Part shown: in pieces, positions 1 through 12,500 of the stretch | Layout: each line of letters begins with the position of its first letter | How positions within the stretch are numbered: the stretch's first letter is position 1 | NCBI RefSeq assembly: GCF_050624435.1 | Contig: NC_134536.1 | Location: forward strand, 127,682,758 to 127,746,757 | Length of the DNA stretch: 64,000 nt | Direction of reading: 5' to 3' | From: Tenrec ecaudatus | Lineage: Eukaryota > Chordata > Mammalia > Afrosoricida > Tenrecidae | Made by a program: the position numbers and the translations under genes | Notes under the pieces: model-generated | The model's input: only the letters and a program-made list of their open reading frames with translations | Databases searched by the model: none | Told to the model about the DNA's origin: nothing

Positions 1-136
1 AGCTCACAGGGGCACTTAGGTCACTCTGCGTCAGCACAGACTTGCTGGAGGCCAGTTGAGTTTGCTTGGCTTTCTTTGAGCATTACTGTGGAGCCAACTG
101 GGAACCAGTAACCGTCTGCTGCTGACAATACACAGA

Positions 137-140
<4 letters not shown>

Positions 141-171
<31 letters not shown>
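141..171. repeat. (GT)n microsatellite
   Basis: About 15 perfect TG units. Confidence 0.95.
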
Positions 172-830
172 TGGGGAGGGGGGTTCACAGGCCCCTAATC
201 TAAGGGAAGTTGTGGACTTTCCCTGCCAGAGATTGACCAACTTGTGCACTCATGCATTGGCCCCTTCTCAGCGACCATCAGGGAGGCCATTGGGGTGCAA
301 TCAGAAGATCAGAGTGGGGAGCTAAGGAGAGACCTGGAGGGAGGGGGGAGCGCAGGTCAAGGGCTGCAGCAGGTTGTCTCAGCCCTCTCCCTAGAGCAGA
401 AGGCTGGGCAAGGGAGATGAGCCCGCAGGGGAGAAGCCAAGGTGATTTCAGGGCCCCCATTCCCACTCCTTTGGTAGGGGAAATGGTTTAGCAGGTGCTT
501 TCTAACCAATAATCATTTGCATCAGAATGCCCCTGAGACAGGGAATGAACTTGTTAGGTCTCTCGATTTAGGGGACAAATGGGGCTGTCTCTCAGTGCCC
601 ACAAAGGCCCGCAGAGAGGGGATGGAAAGGAATCAGGCAGCCTTCGGACACCTATGGGAAGACCCAAACTGAGGATGCACAGACCAGGATGCCCTCACCC
701 ACCATCCTAGGCCCGAGTAAAACCAGTACCCTAGGTACATCACACAGGTGGGCCTAACCCAGCCCATGAAGTCAACCAACACCTTCCACTAGGCCTCCAT
801 CCAGAGGAGTTAAATACGCAGTGGCGGGCT

Positions 831-861
831 CTGTCTCTGTCTCTGTCTCTCTCTCTCTAGC
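831..861. repeat. (CTGTCT/CTCT)n tract
   Basis: Ctgtct hexamers passing into ct repeats. Confidence 0.85.
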
Positions 862-1319
862 TCTGGTCTTGTGGCAGGTTTGAAGGCAGTGTGCTCCCGC
901 CCCCCCACATACATCACCCAGGCTCTCAGCCTTTTCATCTCTGGGGATTCCCCAGTTTCCACACCCGTGGGGGTTCTTTTCCACGTGGTGGTTCGTGCCC
1001 AGTGGTGAGCACACCCTACCGCACCCGGGCGCGGCTTCTGCGCAGCTTGGCACGCTTTCCAGAAATAGTGTGCCGTGCCCTTTTGAGACCATAAAACCTG
1101 GACCTTTTCCCGTCCTTCAAAAAAACTGATCTGAGTGACAAAATGCGCCTCGGCCTGAATTCTTTCAGCGCTGGAAGCCAAGGACCAAGGTAGGACCCGC
1201 TCCAGACACCTAACCCGCTCACCTGTGGTGACTCTCCTCAGCCCGCTCAACCTCAGCTCAGCCCCAGGGTCTTTAGCTCATCTGTCAACCCTGCTCTCAG
1301 TCCCTGGGCAGGTCCCCAT

Positions 1320-1500
1320 GGTTGCCACACTCGGCTGCCAGCCCAGAGGCGGCAGGTTCGAGTTTACCCTGAGGGGCTGTGAAAGATGGACGTGGTGGTC
1401 GGCTTCCAGCAGTCCTCCGCTGAACACCTGGGGCGCACAGATCCACCCTGACAGGCGGGCGGGGCGCCCCAGTCTGAGCGGATTTGACAGCAACCAGTTC
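1320..1500 (+). mobile_element. Old afrotherian SINE-like copy
   Basis: tRNA-like phrase gcggcaggttcgagtttacc followed by a diverged SINE body (ggtggtcggcttccagcag). Confidence 0.4.
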
Positions 1501-1537
1501 AGTCTTGTCTGCCTGGGACTCCGGGCTTCCAGTCTCG

Positions 1538-1642
1538 AGGTCAGCAGTTCAGTTTGAAACCAGCAGCCTCTCCTCAGGAGAGGCTTTCTACCCGCGTCCT
1601 GAGCTGCCATGGGGCCAGTTCTCACCCCGTTCTGTAGGGCCA
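1538..1642 (+). mobile_element. AfroSINE fragment
   Basis: ggtcagcagttcagtttgaa, aggctttctacccgc and gggccagttctcaccccgtt follow the family order. Confidence 0.5.
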
Positions 1643-1865
1643 CCCTTGACCTTGCTTTTGGTGTTGGCCCACAACTGCCAATAGGCGCCACCGACTGTGG
1701 GCAACAACCACGCCTTTCCCAGGGCTTCCTGGGGCTGCCCACCGTGGGTGGGACCTACCAGACCCAGCTCTGCTGGGAAATGGATTTCCTCTCAGCCGCT
1801 GTCGCCGCCACCAACCTTAACTGGCACAGAGACACGGAGCCTTGGAAGCCAGCGCCAGGGGGCTG

Positions 1866-1871
1866 TTTATT
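1866..1871 (-). terminator. Candidate CAPN11 polyadenylation signal AATAAA
   Basis: Plus-strand tttatt reads AATAAA on the gene strand, about 415 nt after the stop. No closer hexamer was noticed. Confidence 0.5.
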
Positions 1872-2287
1872 GTGCTCTCAGGGAGAAGGGGGTGTGGGGT
1901 GTGTGTATGTGTGTTTGTCCGGAGGAGTGGTGTCCAGGTGTGAGCGGGACAGAAGCCAGGGAGGGTGTTCTCGGCCTCCCCAGCCAGAGGGACTGGGGAA
2001 GTGTCACCTAACCCTAACGAAAAATATCCTCGGAGAAGGAGAGAGGCAGACAGAGAAGCCGAGGGCCTTGCAGAGATGCCCCGTCCATCTGGGCACCGGG
2101 AGCCTGGGGTGGGGGTGGGGGGCCCCCAGGGAAACCCTGGAGGCTGGGAGGGTGGGCTTGTAGGTCCCCCTGCTGGCATTAAGGTGGTGCACCCCTCTCC
2201 GGAGCCCCTTCCATCGGCAGAGACTGGAACCCATCCCTGCTTGCTGGATGGTGGAGGGGGCTGGGAAGCCAGCCTCTGGGAGCTGCT

Positions 2288-2314
2288 CTACCCCCAGAGG
2301 TTTATCTTCAGCCA
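2288..2314 (-). CDS. CAPN11: CAPN11 coding exon 21 (residues 689-696, stop)
   Basis: 27 coding nt encoding WLKINLWG and TAG at 2290-2288, matching the W-L-x-x-x-x-W-G end of calpain large subunits. Acceptor CCTGTAG. The 3'UTR continues downward. Confidence 0.88.
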   Translation of the reverse strand, partial: WLKINLWG

Positions 2315-3552
2315 CTACAGGGGAGAAGAAACGGGTCTGTGGGTGGGAAGGGCTTGGGGGTGGGGCAGAAAAATCAGAGGGTGGATGGGGCTGTGGGGTG
2401 TTGCAAGCTCCCCTCCCAGCCCCCTCCTCCAGGTACCTCGTTCAGGCTCAAGCTAATGGATCCAGTGTTCTTGGGGTCACTGGTCAGGAAGTAGGCTGTT
2501 TTGAAGAGGGGGCAGGGGGAAGAGGGGCTGAGAGCTGAGTCTGAAGACCCTTTCCTAACAGGGTGGGGCACAGGAAACTCTAGTCCTTGCTCTTCCCAGC
2601 CTGGCAGGGAATGCACACTGGCAACTCTCATAGAACAGCCCCAGGGATTGAGTGCCGGGCTGCTAACGGCAAGGCCAGTGGTTCAAACCCACCAGTTGAC
2701 AGTCTGCCTCTGAAAAGAGTTCAGACTCTCGGGGACAGACTGAGTCAGAATCAACTCGATGGCAGTGGGCTTTAGAGCTATCCACTTGCACATCTTCTCT
2801 GTGAATGAAGTCCTTTGACTCTTCAGGTTGGTCCTGTGAGGACCAACCAGCCAAACCAACTGCGAGGGGGCTGATGTTGGCTGGTAGAGACCCCTGCAGG
2901 ACAGGATAGAACTGGCCCCATGGGTTTCTGAGGCTGCAACTCCTTCCAGGAGGAGAAACCTTCATCTCTCTACCGTAGGGCGGCTGGTGGTTTCAAACTG
3001 TTGACCTTTGGGTTAGCAGTCCAGCACTCTACCCACTCCCCGCACCAGGGCTCCTTCCTGTGAGGGCAGGACTGGCATTTCGTTATCCACCTTTCTCCGA
3101 TGGGGGAAGGGAGGCAGACAGACAGACATCCAGGGGCTTGCCCTTCTCACACAGCCAGGAACGGGTCAAGCCAGGATGGGAAGCTAGGTCCCGGGGGTCC
3201 GACTCACATAACATGGCCCTCAGCTTCAGGGCACAGATGAGGAAGCCGTCGAAGGCCATGAGCTTGTTCTCGTCGGCGTACCTGGCCACCAGCACCTGCA
3301 TCACCTTGTTGTTGAGCTTCAAACCTGGGGGTGAGAGAGGGGTGGGTGCAGGAAGAAGCCTCCTCCACAGCACACCCGGCGCCTCCCATTCGCTGCCCTG
3401 AAGCCTGCTCCGATCCCTGGCTACCTGCTTTCTCAAACACCAGGCGGATCTCATAGGAGTTGAGGGTGCCCGACTGGTCCTGATCACACTCCCGGAAGAT
3501 GTCCTGAAGGCACAGGCAGAGGTGGGAGGGCCGCTGACAGATCCTCCTGTTT

Positions 3553-3589
<37 letters not shown>

Positions 3590-6500
3590 ACGCACGCGTA
3601 CATGCATGTGGGGGGCATGTGTGGTCACGGACACCCCCACCACCCAGCTGCAGTTCCATTCCTTTCAGAACCCCCCCTCTTCCACTCCGCCTTAGTCTAA
3701 ACCCCCCACCCTGTTCCGTGCCCTTTACCGTCCACTTCTTGATACTCCTCCACAGGACTTGGAACTCCGGCAGATCCAGCTTGCCCGAGCCATCCCTCTG
3801 CATGGTGGTTAAGGGCCACAGTGGAGGGGCTTCTGGGGCAGGGGGCAGCGAGGCCCGCCCAGGCGGGAGCTCAAGACTGGGGCTCCCAGTCCTGTCATGA
3901 CCAGCAGCACAGATGCTGCTGGCTGGCTACCCCGGAGCCTCCTCTCCACCAATGAGGTGGGCAGGGCCGTCCTGGGCCAGGCTGGGGGTGGGAAGGCAGG
4001 AGGCCCACTGGACTGGAAGATACATCCATGAGGTTGATCATACAGCGGCAGGCGTCCAAGGGGAATTTCTTGATCTTGAGCTCCGTGACTGTAAGGAGGG
4101 GAGGAGGTTAAGGGGTGTGGGGGAGTGGGTGGCACGAGGAGTGTCCAGGATGGGGTGCCGTCTGAGGGCAGGGGTTAGGGGACAGGGGTGTATGTGGGGT
4201 GGCTGACTCACGATTGAAGAGGACTCTGTTGAGCAGCTTCTGTAGTTCATACACGTTCATCTCTTCATCCTGGAGGGGGGCGGGGGGGGGGTGCAGAACG
4301 GGACTGCAGAGCCCAGCTCTTCAGTCCTACCTCCCTTCAGCCCCCAGCGCCGGAGCTGGCTCACCTGTCCTGACACTGCCTCAAACAGATTCAGGAACTC
4401 CTGGTCCAAGTGCGCCACAGAGACCTTCTCCTGTAGGGACCGCCGCCATGAGGAATGGGCTGTAGGACCCCACCCAGAACCCCCAGCCCTGGACTCCTCA
4501 GTAGCCCCTGGGCCCCAGCCTGCTCACCTCTTCAAGTAGATCGGCACAGTTTATTTCATCCAGTTCACTGCGGGAGAGGTGGGGAGGTGGGGGTCAGGGA
4601 CTGCCAGGGGTCAGGGAGACAGGGCTTTCCTTGGGGGTGGCCAGGGCATGTTGGATCGTGGAAGCCATAGAGAACAGGTTCCAAGGGACCCAGGTTCTAA
4701 CTCTGTCTCAGCTGCTGATTGGGACTTCCCCTTCCTGGGCCTAGCTCTCCTGGGCGGTATCAGAGGGGCAGAGCCAGGGCAGCCCGGAGGGCGGCTCTCT
4801 GAGCTTGGGGCAGGACCTCACCAGGACTCGCTGTGCTTCTCCGTGAAGACACGCAGCAGGAAGTCGGCCTCCTTGTTCTGGTGGTAGGTGGAGGGGATGA
4901 TGATGTATTCTCCGGGGGCCAGCTGCAGCTGGCTGCTCACCTCCCGTGACTGGGAGAAGATTTCCGAGAAGCCAAGGTCCTGGTATTTCTGGAAGAACTC
5001 CTTCTTCAGGTGAATATTCTTGATGTTCTGAAACTGGATGTGCCCTGGAGGTGGGTACCGGGTGCCCGGGGTGGGGTGGGGGGCATGGGTCCCTCAAGGT
5101 GTCTTCTGGCTGCACAAAGGCAGGGGGAGGCACCCCCACCAATGGTCTTGGATTGGACACTGCCCAAGGGGCAGGTAACCCCAGCAAGGGCTCTTCCATC
5201 TGCAACCCCCATCCAGGGCTGCCAGGGGGTTGGAAGCCTCAACCCAGACCCCCCCACCCCACCCCCACCAAGCCTTTTGCTGAATTTCCCTGCTTGCCCA
5301 ACTCTATGTAGTCAGGGATGGGGCAGGGCCTGCCTCCAGTCAAGTCCCACGTCTTCTATACCTCCTTTGGGACCTGGGGAGGGAAGAAAGAGGAGGGTCA
5401 GATTTCTAGGAGCAAAGGGACTCAGGCCTGCAGAAGCCAGGTGAGATGTGAGCAGTGAGGTGTGTGTGGGGGGGGGGTGGGGGGGGGCTGCAGTTCAGGA
5501 CAGACTGACAGCTATCAGTGTTTCTGGCATTCAGAATCACACTGCTCGGGACAGCAGAGCACAGTGCACACGAAGTTTCCTGGGGTAAAAACTCGCAGAG
5601 ATAGACATGATAGCACACCATTATTATAGAGGAAGAAAGGAGGTGGTGGTGGCGGGGGAGGTTTTCACACTAAAGGAAAAGAGTGAAGACTGCCCTGAGG
5701 CGGGGGAGGGAGGAGGGGGAGAGGGAAGGGACAGGCAGGCAAGGAGGAAGGGGGGGGGGTAAAATAACCCCCAAACACACAGGAAACTGATTGTGGAAGC
5801 GACGGTACAATATTGCTTGATGTGGTTGAACTGTGGAGTGACATAGGTATTCATTCCCAATTAAAAGTGCACCAAGGGAACAAAAGAGAGGAGAGAGAGC
5901 GCCCCATCTACGGGGAGAAGGAGTCTCCTGGGATGTTGTCTTGCTTGATGAGGTGAGCCTGGCAAACTGCGTCCAGTGTGTTTTTTCTTTGCATGTGTCC
6001 TATTCCAAACATAAAAGGTCATGCTACTAGAGGTCTAAATATAGGCATGTACACATGTAAACATATTTACATATAATGATAGGGGAATACATCAATGAGC
6101 ATATGTTAAGTATCAAGGTAACAGATGCACATATTGGGCCTCTACTCAAGTACTCCCTCCACACAAGAACACTTTGTTCTAATAACCCAGCAGGCACTCT
6201 GTGATGTTCACCTTCTGGACACATCATTGAAGACAAATGGGTGCATAAGCAAGTGTGGTGAAGAAAGTTGACGGTGCCCAGCTATCAAAAGATATAGCAT
6301 CAGGCATCTTAAAGGCTTGATGGTAAATAAGAGGCCATCTGGCTGAGAAGCAACAAAGCCCACATGGAAGAAGTACACAAGCCTGTGTGATCTTGAGGTG
6401 TCGATGGGATCCGGTATCAGGCATCAAAGACCCAGAACAAAAAAAATCATATCATTGTGAATGAGGGGGAGTGTGGAATGTGGACCCAAAGCCCATCTGT

Positions 6501-9500
6501 AGGCAACTGGACATCCCCTTACAGAAGGGTCTTGGGAAGGAGATGAGCCAGTCAGGGTGCAGTGTAGCAACAATGAAACATACAACTTTCCTCTAGTTCT
6601 TTAATGCTTTCTCCCCCCCCCTCGACTATCATGATCCCTATTCTACCTTACAAATCTAGTTAGACCAGAGGATGTACACTGGTACAGATCAGAGCTGGAA
6701 ACACAGGGAATCCAGGACAGAGAAACCCCTCAGGGCCAGTAATGAGAGTAGCGATATCAGGAGGGTAAGGGGAAGATTGGGGGGGGAGTGGTAAGGGGGA
6801 AGAAAAGAGGAACCGATCACAATGATCTACATATAACCCACTCCCAGGAGGACACAACAGAAAAGTGGGTGAAGGGAGACATCCATCAGGGTAAGACATG
6901 AAAAAAAATGTTCAAGGGTTTATGAGGGAGGGAGGAAGGGGGGAGGAGGGAATGAGCTCATATCAAGGCCTCAAGTCCAGTGAAAATGATGGAAACAAAT
7001 GTACGAATGTGTGACATGGATGGATGGGTTGTGATAAGAACTGTATGAGCCCCCAATAAAATGATTTAAAAACAAAACAAACCGGCATGCCACAAATCAT
7101 AATAGTGAACGAGGTAAAAATGGGGAAGGGCCAGAGCCCTAGAACCCCTCCAGAGTCCCTAACCACCGGACCTCAACACTGGGCTGAATGGGTAGAGAGG
7201 GAGGAAAAGTGGAATGGAAAGGGCCTTAAATCCTTTTGTGATGCGTGAGCCTGTTTCCGAAACAAAACAAAGAATCTATATTGCTGTGGGGTGATTTCTA
7301 CCATGTGACCCCAAAGCGGTGAGGCCGCTTGCCCAGCTGCAGTCCCATCCTCTAAGAAGGGCCCCGGGCTGGGATGGAAGTACTCGGGCGGGCGCATCTT
7401 CAGAATTGCCCTTCCTGGGGACCTCAGTCAGTCACATCCTGCGGGAACCAAGCTCCCTGCCGGGTCCAGTGGATCCCGACTCACCACAGCGGGCCTGAGG
7501 GTTTCCGTCCCAGACTAGAGCCCTTGGTGGGAGTCAGCCGCCTCATCCTTCTCCCCAGAAGTTAGCAGGAGATTGTGAAAAGGGGCAGGGTGCTGAGGAC
7601 CAATCAGCTTGCCTGAAGATGATGTGAACCCAGAGTCTCCAGTCTACCAGACTTCTCACCCCTCACCCGCAGGAATGCTCAGAATGTCTGGTGCCTTGCG
7701 GCCCAGCCCAGGCTGGAGGCAGCAGCCTTTCCCCGCTGACCTTGGATGCTCGATGTCTGGAGGTGAGTCTCTGCACCTGGGAGTCTCAGAGCCCACAAGG
7801 AAGGCAAGACTGTGTGTGTGTGTGTGTTTGTAGGCCGCTGAGGCCAGCCCGTCCCTGCTACCACCAGACAGAGCATTAGGTAATTACGGTAAATCAGTGG
7901 ACACCTTCCCTGTGGATGCTGACCAGGCCCGGGGGTTAAATGGAGCACCTTAGTCATGACGGACCTAAGCTCTCCAGAGGGGTGCAGCCAGGCGACATGT
8001 GCATGGCCTCATTCAGGGGCACCCCCTTCCCATGTCTGTCAATGGTTCCACATATACCACGGGTGGGGGGGCATCGCTAGCCACAGCCCCCCATGTGAGA
8101 CAGTCTCATCACGGTGGGCTGTTGAGAAATTGGGGCCAGGACAACTCTGCACCCATGCACGCTGTGCCAGGTCCCATGGTCATCCTTCAGAGTGGGTCAG
8201 CCCCCAGAAGGCATGTTCCACCCGCCCTGCAGTCCGGGACGTGGTCACGGGGAGCCCTGGCCACCCTGACCAGTTCCCCTCTATCGCCTCCTGGTTAGCT
8301 GTGGCCCACTCCTCACCTCCACGGGCCTGGTATTGATGCGCAAGTTGGGGGAGCGGGGGACAGAATCCAAATTCTGTTGCGCAAAAGAAAAGCCAAACGC
8401 GGGCACAAAGTCCACCAAACTGCCCCTGAGAGCCTGCCACCCACCTCAGCCTCCCCGACACGCCAGGTGCCAACCACACCACTGCTGCCCACCCAGCCAT
8501 TTCCAGTCCAGTGTTAGCCGTCTTCTCCCCTCCACTGAGTGTAGCCATCCACCTCAACCTGCTGGACAATTCCCGGGGTCCAAGAGACCCAGCCTCCCCC
8601 GACTGTGCAGCCTGACGGGCACTGACTCCCCAACTGCCCATGTTTCTTTAACTGCCCTTTAGCTCCTTCGACCCCTCACCTGGAGCAGCAGTATCACCAA
8701 AACCACCCCCCCCCCCACACACACACCCCCTTGCAGAGAAGCTCCAGGCCATGGTTGAATTAGCTGTGATGGCTGCCACCAGCTTCTCGCCATTCTTTTC
8801 AATACGGAATGAAGAAGGCCTATCGCCCCAGAGGCTCAGAAGTACCTACAAATACTTGGCCCCCCCAGGGACCCCTTGATTTCACACAGTGGGCAACTTA
8901 AGGGTCCCTGGACGTCTGGCCAGACTGGGACTTCCGTCCTCTGGAGGGGCAGGCTGCCCCGACCCAGTCTGGGGCGGCCCTTTTGCAGGGGTTCCATCTT
9001 GCAGGACGGAAGCCCACAGACATGTCAAAGCCAGCACGGGGGGCCAGAAGCCCGGAGACCGCCCAGAAGATGACTGTGGGCTCTGGGAGGCGGGTCGCAT
9101 CTATGCCCCCGTTGACCCAGAAGAATCCCCCCGCCCCCCCCCCCTCGCTCAACTCCCTAACTCTGTGTGTGTGGTCCAGCCGGCCCCCTGACATCAGGAG
9201 AAAGGTCCAGTGCCTTCAGGGCTTTGGCGGCATGAGCATCACCCAGTTAGTGGAAGTGGTCAGTAAAGTGCCCAACAACTGAGACAAGGAGGCGGAAATG
9301 TGTCCGACTCTAGAGCCAGGCGTGATGGATGCATCCCTCCCGGAAGCCATCCTGCGGCAGCTGGGGTGGGGGTGGGGGTGTTGTGCGTCTCTGTCTGCAA
9401 TGGGGCCAGCCCTGTGAGGACCACCACAGAGTAGCCGCTCCCTGGACACCACGTTTCACAGAAGGCAAAGCCTCTATATCTGCTTGGGAGGGGGGTGGTA

Positions 9501-12500
9501 CCCCTTTCAAGTGGACACAGGCTCTAACATCAAGCCTCAACTGCTGTAAAACAGGCTCTCCTCAAGGCCTCTGCCCTCGGTCTGCCGGACACTCACTGAC
9601 ATGCCCAGAGCTGACGGGTACCGTTACCTGCTGATAATGGTCCCCACTTTCTCCAGATGGCTAAAGGCAGACCCACCTGCACAGAGAAGGCCTGAGAGGT
9701 GACCCAACATCTCCTTCACAAAATCATCCCTGCCCCCACCCCCATACGGAATGCCCCTGACTATGGGAAGTGACAATGGACTGTCCTTTGTAACTAGCCA
9801 CCCTCTTGGGGAGAAAGTGGAACTTAACCCTTGGCCTACCACTCTCAGGGATCAGGGAGACCAGAGAGCATGAAGTGGACCCTGGAGGCCACAGTGGGAA
9901 AGTTTTGCCAGGAAACTGGGTACCAATGGCCCAAGGCCCTGCCTTCGCCCTGCTCCTGGCTTCGTGCACCCTGGGGCCCAGCAGATCCTCTCCTTTAAAA
10001 TAATGTTTGGGAGGCCCATCCCTAGTAAGGCAATTCAGGGGTGACCCCACTGCCCTGGGGCTGCAGGGCCTGAAGGGTTCCAAGTTTCCGAAGCTGCCCT
10101 CAGAAACATCCCCCACGTCCTGCTAGGTGGGTGTCAGGGCCCCTTGGGAAGCCCAGGCCATCCTTTTCTGCCCGCTGACTCGGTGTGGAGGAAAAGCCAT
10201 AAACAGGACCCCTTACGGCCAGCACGCACTGGGCCCCATACTGTAATATTGGTAACCCCAACTGCTGTCAGTGACCGGAAACGCCCTGTGGATCCATCAC
10301 ATCCAAGCCCAAACCTCATTCCCCAGCTACCCCTACATGGACCACCAGCCGGCTGGACTCCTTTGAGCCCACTCAAGTGACCCTGAGCTGAGAGCTACTT
10401 GCTGGGAAAGGCCACCACCCTGCCCTGGTCACAGAACCAGAGGCTGCCTGAGTCTGCGGAGACCAAGCGCCTCATGAACGGTCACTGCTGGAGCCCCCCA
10501 CCCCTGCTCTCACACTTAGGACTAACCAAAACTGCCCGTGGAGAATGGTCTACCTTCCTGCGGGTGCTCCTTTCGGCCTGTTTGGGTCTTTAATCTGCTG
10601 ACAGTCCCCACAGCTCCACACCTGGCCTTTACGGATACTGTCTCGAGACCCTGTTGTCCTCGATGCACCGATGATGCCTGCCTAGGACCCAACTGTGAGG
10701 ATCTGATTGCCCCGCTGTCTGGGTGCGCACATACCCTCAAGGGGATGGGGCAGGGCCCTGGAGAAGGAGAACTGACACGTGGAAAGGGGACCCTTGCACC
10801 CTGAGGCCCTTGTACTCCCCGGACCACCGCTTGATGGGGCTGGACGTCTGATCCTGGCAGTCAGGAGACCAAAAACAAACTCCATGTGGTCAGGGGACCC
10901 ACCACAAGCTCCCCACTGTCAGCCGCAACAGCAAAGCTGCCCCTTCCATGCCCTGGTACCACGTGTACACCAACCGAGAGGGGGGCCCTGAAAGTGCTGC
11001 CCACGAGTAGCCCAGAATGTGGGCATCAAAAGAGGGGACATGTAAGAAAAATCAGAAGAGGGAATTTTGAGGACGATGACCCCAATTAGAGCAGCCAGTC
11101 CACAGAGAGGACCACATGGCCGGCCCCACTATGAGACATGAGGCCCCTCACTGACCCATGGCCCTGCGGGGGACAGCATTGGAGACACAGTGTAGGAATT
11201 GCACCCAACCTGATCCCGCCACACCTAGGCAAAGCACTGGGGGAGTGCAGCGGAACAGCAAGGGAATGGAGTGGCAAGGTCCCCAGGGAATGCTGAAGGT
11301 GGACTTTGGGGCCAGGGTGTGGTGCCCCAACAGACTAGACTGGAAAACACTCCTAAAGGCCAACAAATGGTCCTTGAACGAACTACAAGCTTATCTTTCT
11401 TGTTGGAAAAAAAAAAAAAGACACCGAGAGGGAATTTTAACCCTTGGGAAAGAAACCCACCCATATACTTCCTCATTCCAGGAGCGCACCCATCCCGACC
11501 CCCTTCCTCCTGCACTAACAACCCCGACCCGATGGCGGCGCTAGAAATCCCTCTGTAATCCTGCTCACCTCCTGGTGCAGAGAAAGCACAGAAGCTACGC
11601 CCACCCGCCATTCGGGGGCGCCAGTCCCATCTCCCCTTTCAAGTCCTCCAAGGGTGCTGCCTCGTCAGTCCTGAGTTAGCCAGGGCTTTGCTGCCACAGT
11701 TGGGCCTGGGAGCTCGGGGCCAGCGACTCAGAGGACACCTGGTCAAGTGGCACAATCTAGTCCACATAACCAATGCTCCACATCCTGTCGTGGTGAGTGG
11801 TGACGGGGGTCTCCAACGCTCGCGACCACCATTGAGATAATTTATGGGCAACTCTTGGTCTCCCCCTGTCCCCAGGGAAGAGATGCAGGATGAAAAAAGA
11901 CTCACAGAATGGGCCTCAAGAATCTCGGCCAGCGGGACCCCGAGACACGGAAGAGCTAGATGGTGCCCAGCGGAACACCCCCAACTCCTCTGCAAGGCGT
12001 CACATCCAAAGGTCCCGGGATGAGGAGGGGAGAAAGGGTGGCACGAAACACAAAACTCAAGGGGGTGGACCCGGAGGACACAGAGGAGGCGGGGTGGGAC
12101 TGCCCCGACTAGAAACAAGAAAGCTGTGAGCTGTCCCCGCCACCCACACCACGGGAAAGTGCCAACAGAGCCAAAGAGATACGTGTTGGCTCAGTGCACG
12201 CGTCCGTGGCTGCTTCCAGAATTTTTGAAGCACAGGTATGGGGAGTGCTCCTTGGGGATTTATCCTGACCCTGCACGGGGGTGAGGGGGTGGGTGCCCGG
12301 AGCTTGGGGTGGGGGCATCCGAAGGGGCTTCTGGGAGGGAGGATGGCTATACAGGTAAAGCACAGGCTCTGCGCCTGATCGGGAGCTGGGTGGACTTGGG
12401 CAAGTGACCGCCCCTCACGGTGGCCATCAATCACGACAGTCTCTGGGACAATGGGCTTTAGGTTTTTGAGATGTGGAAGAGGGGGAGAAAGAGAAGAACA

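Larger units (their letters stand above)
1..1865. other. Intergenic DNA downstream of CAPN11
   Basis: No gene seen. It holds a (GT)n tract, a CT-rich low-complexity tract and old SINE-like sequence. In human the next gene on this side is SLC29A1, which is not visible here. Confidence 0.6.
8730..11560 (+). mobile_element. Decayed gamma-type endogenous retrovirus (whole remnant)
   Basis: Plus strand, antisense to CAPN11. Gag-like (8950-9290) and integrase-like (9603-10380) segments lie in retroviral order, with almost all of protease and reverse transcriptase missing between them. 10400-11560 may derive from env but I could not identify it. Many stops and frameshifts; no LTR pair was recognised. 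Non-functional. Confidence 0.6.

Noticed and set aside
4943-5044. Alternative longer start of CAPN11 coding exon 12 using the AG 11 nt upstream
   Set aside because: It would shift the frame relative to the VPKE microexon. The downstream acceptor gives the conserved FQNI junction.
9603-10380. Possibility of a domesticated integrase gene
   Set aside because: Stops after each motif, a missing acidic residue and no open frame or splice evidence argue for a dead remnant.
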